This document shows positions 62,106-64,000 of a DNA stretch of 64,000 bases, piece after piece. How positions within the stretch are numbered: position 1 is the stretch's first letter; each line of letters opens with the position of its first letter. Origin of the DNA: Azoarcus sp. (lineage in GTDB: Bacteria > Pseudomonadota > Gammaproteobacteria > Burkholderiales > Rhodocyclaceae); NCBI GenBank assembly GCA_030604735.1, contig JAUVVG010000003.1, positions 82,987-146,986 on the forward strand. The letters are read 5' to 3'. Position numbers and translations under genes: made by a program. Under the pieces are notes generated by a model. The model had not been told where the DNA came from. It searched no databases and saw nothing but the letters and a program-made list of their open reading frames with translations.

Positions 62106-62570
62106 TCACGCGACACCACAGGCACCGATGGTGACCTGTATCAGTCTGCTGCTGCGGTAGAGCTGCCCGTTGGCCCGGGCGATGAGCACCACCTCCTGCG
62201 AGCCGGCAAGGCGAATGCGCAGCTCGACCGGCAGGCCGCTGTGCCCGCTGAAACGGTAGGACGCGATGAGCGGCCGGGGATTCTCGGTCGCAACGACGAC
62301 CAGGGTGTCGATGCCCTCCAGGGTCGAGCGGATCTCGAGCGGGACGGCCGCACCGTTTTCAGCGATGTCCGGCGCGCTGAACGTGATGGCGTCGGTGGGC
62401 TGGATGCTTGCGTCGCCGAAAAGCGCATCGAGCACCTCACGCGCCGTCTTCGCCTCGAAGGCCGCCACGACCCGCGCCTGCGCGACGCGCGGAAACAGGC
62501 CGACCAGCGTCGTCACGAACGGCAGCAGACTTGCGCAGCCCGCAGCGCGGAGCAGATCACGTCTGTTCAT
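62106..62570 (-). CDS. soxY: thiosulfate-oxidation carrier subunit SoxY (variant C-terminus)
   Basis: A 154-residue SoxY with a Tat signal (NRRDLLRAAG at 2-11). SoxY carries sulfur intermediates on a Cys in the mobile C-terminal GGCGG motif; here the end reads VTIGACGVA, so Cys151 is present but the second and fourth glycines are changed and an Ala follows. The fold segment REVLDALFGDASIQPTDAI is typical. It forms the carrier with SoxZ, 16 bp downstream. No soxABCDX genes are in the window, so the pair may serve a truncated or alternative pathway. It is divergent from cysP. Confidence 0.9.
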   Translation of the reverse strand: MNRRDLLRAAGCASLLPFVTTLVGLFPRVAQARVVAAFEAKTAREVLDALFGDASIQPTDAITFSAPDIAENGAAVPLEIRSTLEGIDTLVVVATENPRPLIASYRFSGHSGLPVELRIRLAGSQEVVLIARANGQLYRSSRLIQVTIGACGVA

Positions 62571-62648
62571 TCGAACGGCTCTCTCGTATGTATCCCATAC
62601 GATACGGTATGACGCCCTCGCGACCGAAGTAAGCGCCTATGCGTTTGA

Positions 62649-62706
62649 AACTTATCACGAATCGTAATAAGCATCCGGTCCAGACGGATCGTTATTCTCA
62701 TAAGTT
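62649..62706. promoter_or_regulatory. nested inverted repeats between soxY and cysP, candidate CysB site
   Basis: AATAAGCATCCG (62666-62677) and CGGATCGTTATT (62685-62696) match in 10 of 12 positions as an inverted repeat. An outer perfect repeat, AACTTAT (62649-62655) and ATAAGTT (62700-62706), frames them. The block is AT-rich and lies in the 259-base divergent region, about 125 bases upstream of cysP and 80 bases upstream of soxY. CysB, encoded nearby, is a plausible binder. Confidence 0.5.
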
Positions 62707-62829
62707 ATACACAAATCCTCAAAACAAGCTTCCTGCGCATAAATAGCTTGGACACAATGTCGTCCAAGCAAACCCTGCGGATCAACGACGGTTCAACCAT
62801 CCGCCCCCAACCAGGAGCCCTGATTCATC

Positions 62830-63843
62830 ATGCTGAAAAAACTGCTGCTAGCCACCACGCTTGCCACCACGCTGGTCACCAGCGGCGCCGTGTTCGCGCA
62901 GAGCCAGACCATCCTGAACGCCTCGTACGACATCGCGCGCGAACTGTTCGGCGAAGTGAACCCGCGTTTCGTCGCGCACTGGAAGGACAAGACCGGCCAG
63001 GATCTGACCATCGACCAGTCCTTCGCCGGCAGTTCGCGCCAGGCGCAGAACATCATCCAGGGCATGAAGGTCGACACGGTGACGTTCAACCAGGTCACCG
63101 ACGTCAACATCCTGGCCGAGCGCGGGCTGGTCGCGGCGAACTGGGCCGAACGCCTGCCGAACAACGCATCGCCGTACTACAGCACCATCGCCTTCCTGGT
63201 GCGCAAGGGCAACCCGAAGAACATCCAGAGCTGGGACGATCTCGCCCGTGATGACGTCTCGCTGATCTTCCCGAACCCCAAGACTTCCGGCAACGCCCGC
63301 TACACCTATCTGGCGGCCTGGCTGCATGCCCAGGAAAAGTTCGCTGGCGACGAGGCGAAGGTGCGCGAGTTCGTCGCGAAGGTCTTGCACAACGTCGAGA
63401 ACTTCCCCACCGGCGGCCGGGCCGCAACCGTCGCCTTCGCGCAGAATCAACAGGGCGACGTGCTGCTGAGCTTCGAGGCCGAGGTGCTCAACATCGCCAC
63501 CAATCCAGAGTTCATCGCGGGCGACTATGAAGTGGTGGTCCCGCCGGTCAGTGTGCTGGCCGAGTTCCCGGTGTCGGTGGTCGATCGCGTGGTCGACGAG
63601 AAAGGCACCCGCGAAGTGGCCAATGCCTTCCTCGAGTTCCTCTATACCCAGGAGATCCAGGAACTGCTGACCTCATTCAACCTGCGCGTGCATCATCCGG
63701 AAGTCGTGGCGGCGACCGCCGACCAGTTTCCGGAGATTCGCCTGATCAACCCGGTCGACGCCTTCGGTAGCTGGGAGGAGATCACTTCCACCCACTTCGC
63801 CAACGGTGGCGTGCTGGACCAGTTGCTGGCGGGCGGGCGCTGA
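62830..63843 (+). CDS. cysP: thiosulfate-binding protein CysP-like
   Basis: A 337-residue binding protein with a signal peptide of about 23 residues (ending AVFAQ). Compared with Sbp it has the CysP-type motifs QSFAGSSRQAQNIIQGM, DTVTFNQVTDVNIL, IFPNPKTSGNARYTYLAAW, FEAEVLNI and the end FGSWEEITSTHFANGGVLDQ. This matches E. coli CysP, which binds thiosulfate and sulfate. It is divergent from soxYZ, and permease genes are expected to the right of the window. It is followed by a GC-rich stem-loop. Confidence 0.93.
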   Translation: MLKKLLLATTLATTLVTSGAVFAQSQTILNASYDIARELFGEVNPRFVAHWKDKTGQDLTIDQSFAGSSRQAQNIIQGMKVDTVTFNQVTDVNILAERGLVAANWAERLPNNASPYYSTIAFLVRKGNPKNIQSWDDLARDDVSLIFPNPKTSGNARYTYLAAWLHAQEKFAGDEAKVREFVAKVLHNVENFPTGGRAATVAFAQNQQGDVLLSFEAEVLNIATNPEFIAGDYEVVVPPVSVLAEFPVSVVDRVVDEKGTREVANAFLEFLYTQEIQELLTSFNLRVHHPEVVAATADQFPEIRLINPVDAFGSWEEITSTHFANGGVLDQLLAGGR

Positions 63844-63852
63844 CACCGGCCT

Positions 63853-63874
63853 GTGCGCGCACCCGAGCGCGCAC
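63853..63874 (+). other. stem-loop after cysP
   Basis: A perfect 8-bp stem (GTGCGCGC and GCGCGCAC) with the loop ACCCGA, without a T-run, lies 10 bases after the cysP stop. It mirrors the stem-loop after sbp and may stabilise the upstream mRNA. Confidence 0.5.
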
Positions 63875-63977
63875 CTGACCCTAGCCGCGCGGCCGGACTC
63901 CGGGCGCGCGGCGCGGGATGTTCTGGGGACGCCATGCGTCTGTTTTCGCCCTTCCCAACGCACCGACCGTTCGCGCC

Positions 63978-64000
63978 GTGACCTCGACACACGCCCGCGC
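63978..64000 (+). CDS. possible start of the next gene (permease?)
   Basis: A GTG at 63978 opens a frame that runs to the window edge (first residues MTSTHAR). By position it could be the start of the cysT-like permease for the CysP system, but too little is present to tell. Confidence 0.25.

Overview
This is a GC-rich proteobacterial chromosome segment. The sulfate-uptake cluster order (sbp-cysT-cysW-cysA followed by a CysB-type LysR gene), several GTG or TTG starts, TRAP transporters, tetrathionate reductase and soxYZ fit a metabolically versatile betaproteobacterium, perhaps near Rhodocyclales. That placement is inference from gene content and order; no rRNA, tRNA or phylogenetic marker is present to prove it.

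Layout. 1-7.6 kb: mixed housekeeping and hypothetical genes (nitronate monooxygenase, TRIC-type channel, BamE-like lipoprotein, DUF6498-like membrane protein, Sel1-repeat protein, GFA-type zinc protein, AsmA-like protein, metallo-beta-lactamase-fold hydrolase). 7.9-11.7 kb: an ABC uptake operon of the phosphonate/phosphite/selenate class, with both permeases fused into one chain. 12-17.3 kb: an SpmA/SpmB-like membrane protein, a GGDEF-EAL protein preceded by a coupled 55-residue protein under a perfect FNR-type box, and a SLAC1/TehA-type channel. 17.5-31 kb: a tight 13-gene minus-strand catabolic operon (amidase, two TRAP binding proteins, MaoC hydratase, TRAP permeases, MmgE/PrpD, acyl-CoA dehydrogenase, class III CoA-transferase, GntR regulator, MFS transporter, CitE-like lyase, methyltransferase). 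It starts at a good sigma-70 promoter whose -10 end overlaps a perfect 16-bp palindrome. 31.4-39.6 kb: tetrathionate respiration (ttrSR and ttrBCA) with a vapBC toxin-antitoxin pair lodged between the two halves. 39.9-46.2 kb: an AraC-alkyltransferase, a PAS-GGDEF protein and a hybrid histidine kinase. 46.3-51 kb: a copper efflux operon copA-cueR-tupA whose copA promoter has the 19-bp spacer and dyad of a CueR site. 51-55 kb: a Fic-family protein with a degenerate active-site motif and five alternating operator-like repeats, a zinc-ribbon metallopeptidase and hypothetical genes. 55.1-64 kb: sulfur assimilation and oxidation: sulfate transporter sbp-cysTWA with cysB, a second CysA coupled to an ArsR-type regulator, soxYZ, and a divergent CysP-like thiosulfate-binding protein at the right edge.

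How the parts fit. Sulfur is the recurring theme. TtrBCA would reduce tetrathionate to thiosulfate, CysP-like and Sbp proteins would import thiosulfate and sulfate, and SoxYZ would carry sulfur intermediates. The catabolic operon has the enzyme classes of itaconate breakdown (CoA-transferase, MaoC hydratase, citramalyl-CoA-type lyase) plus an MmgE/PrpD protein, the fold of cis-aconitate decarboxylase. This suggests import and breakdown of a C5 or related branched dicarboxylate, but the substrate is not proven by sequence alone.
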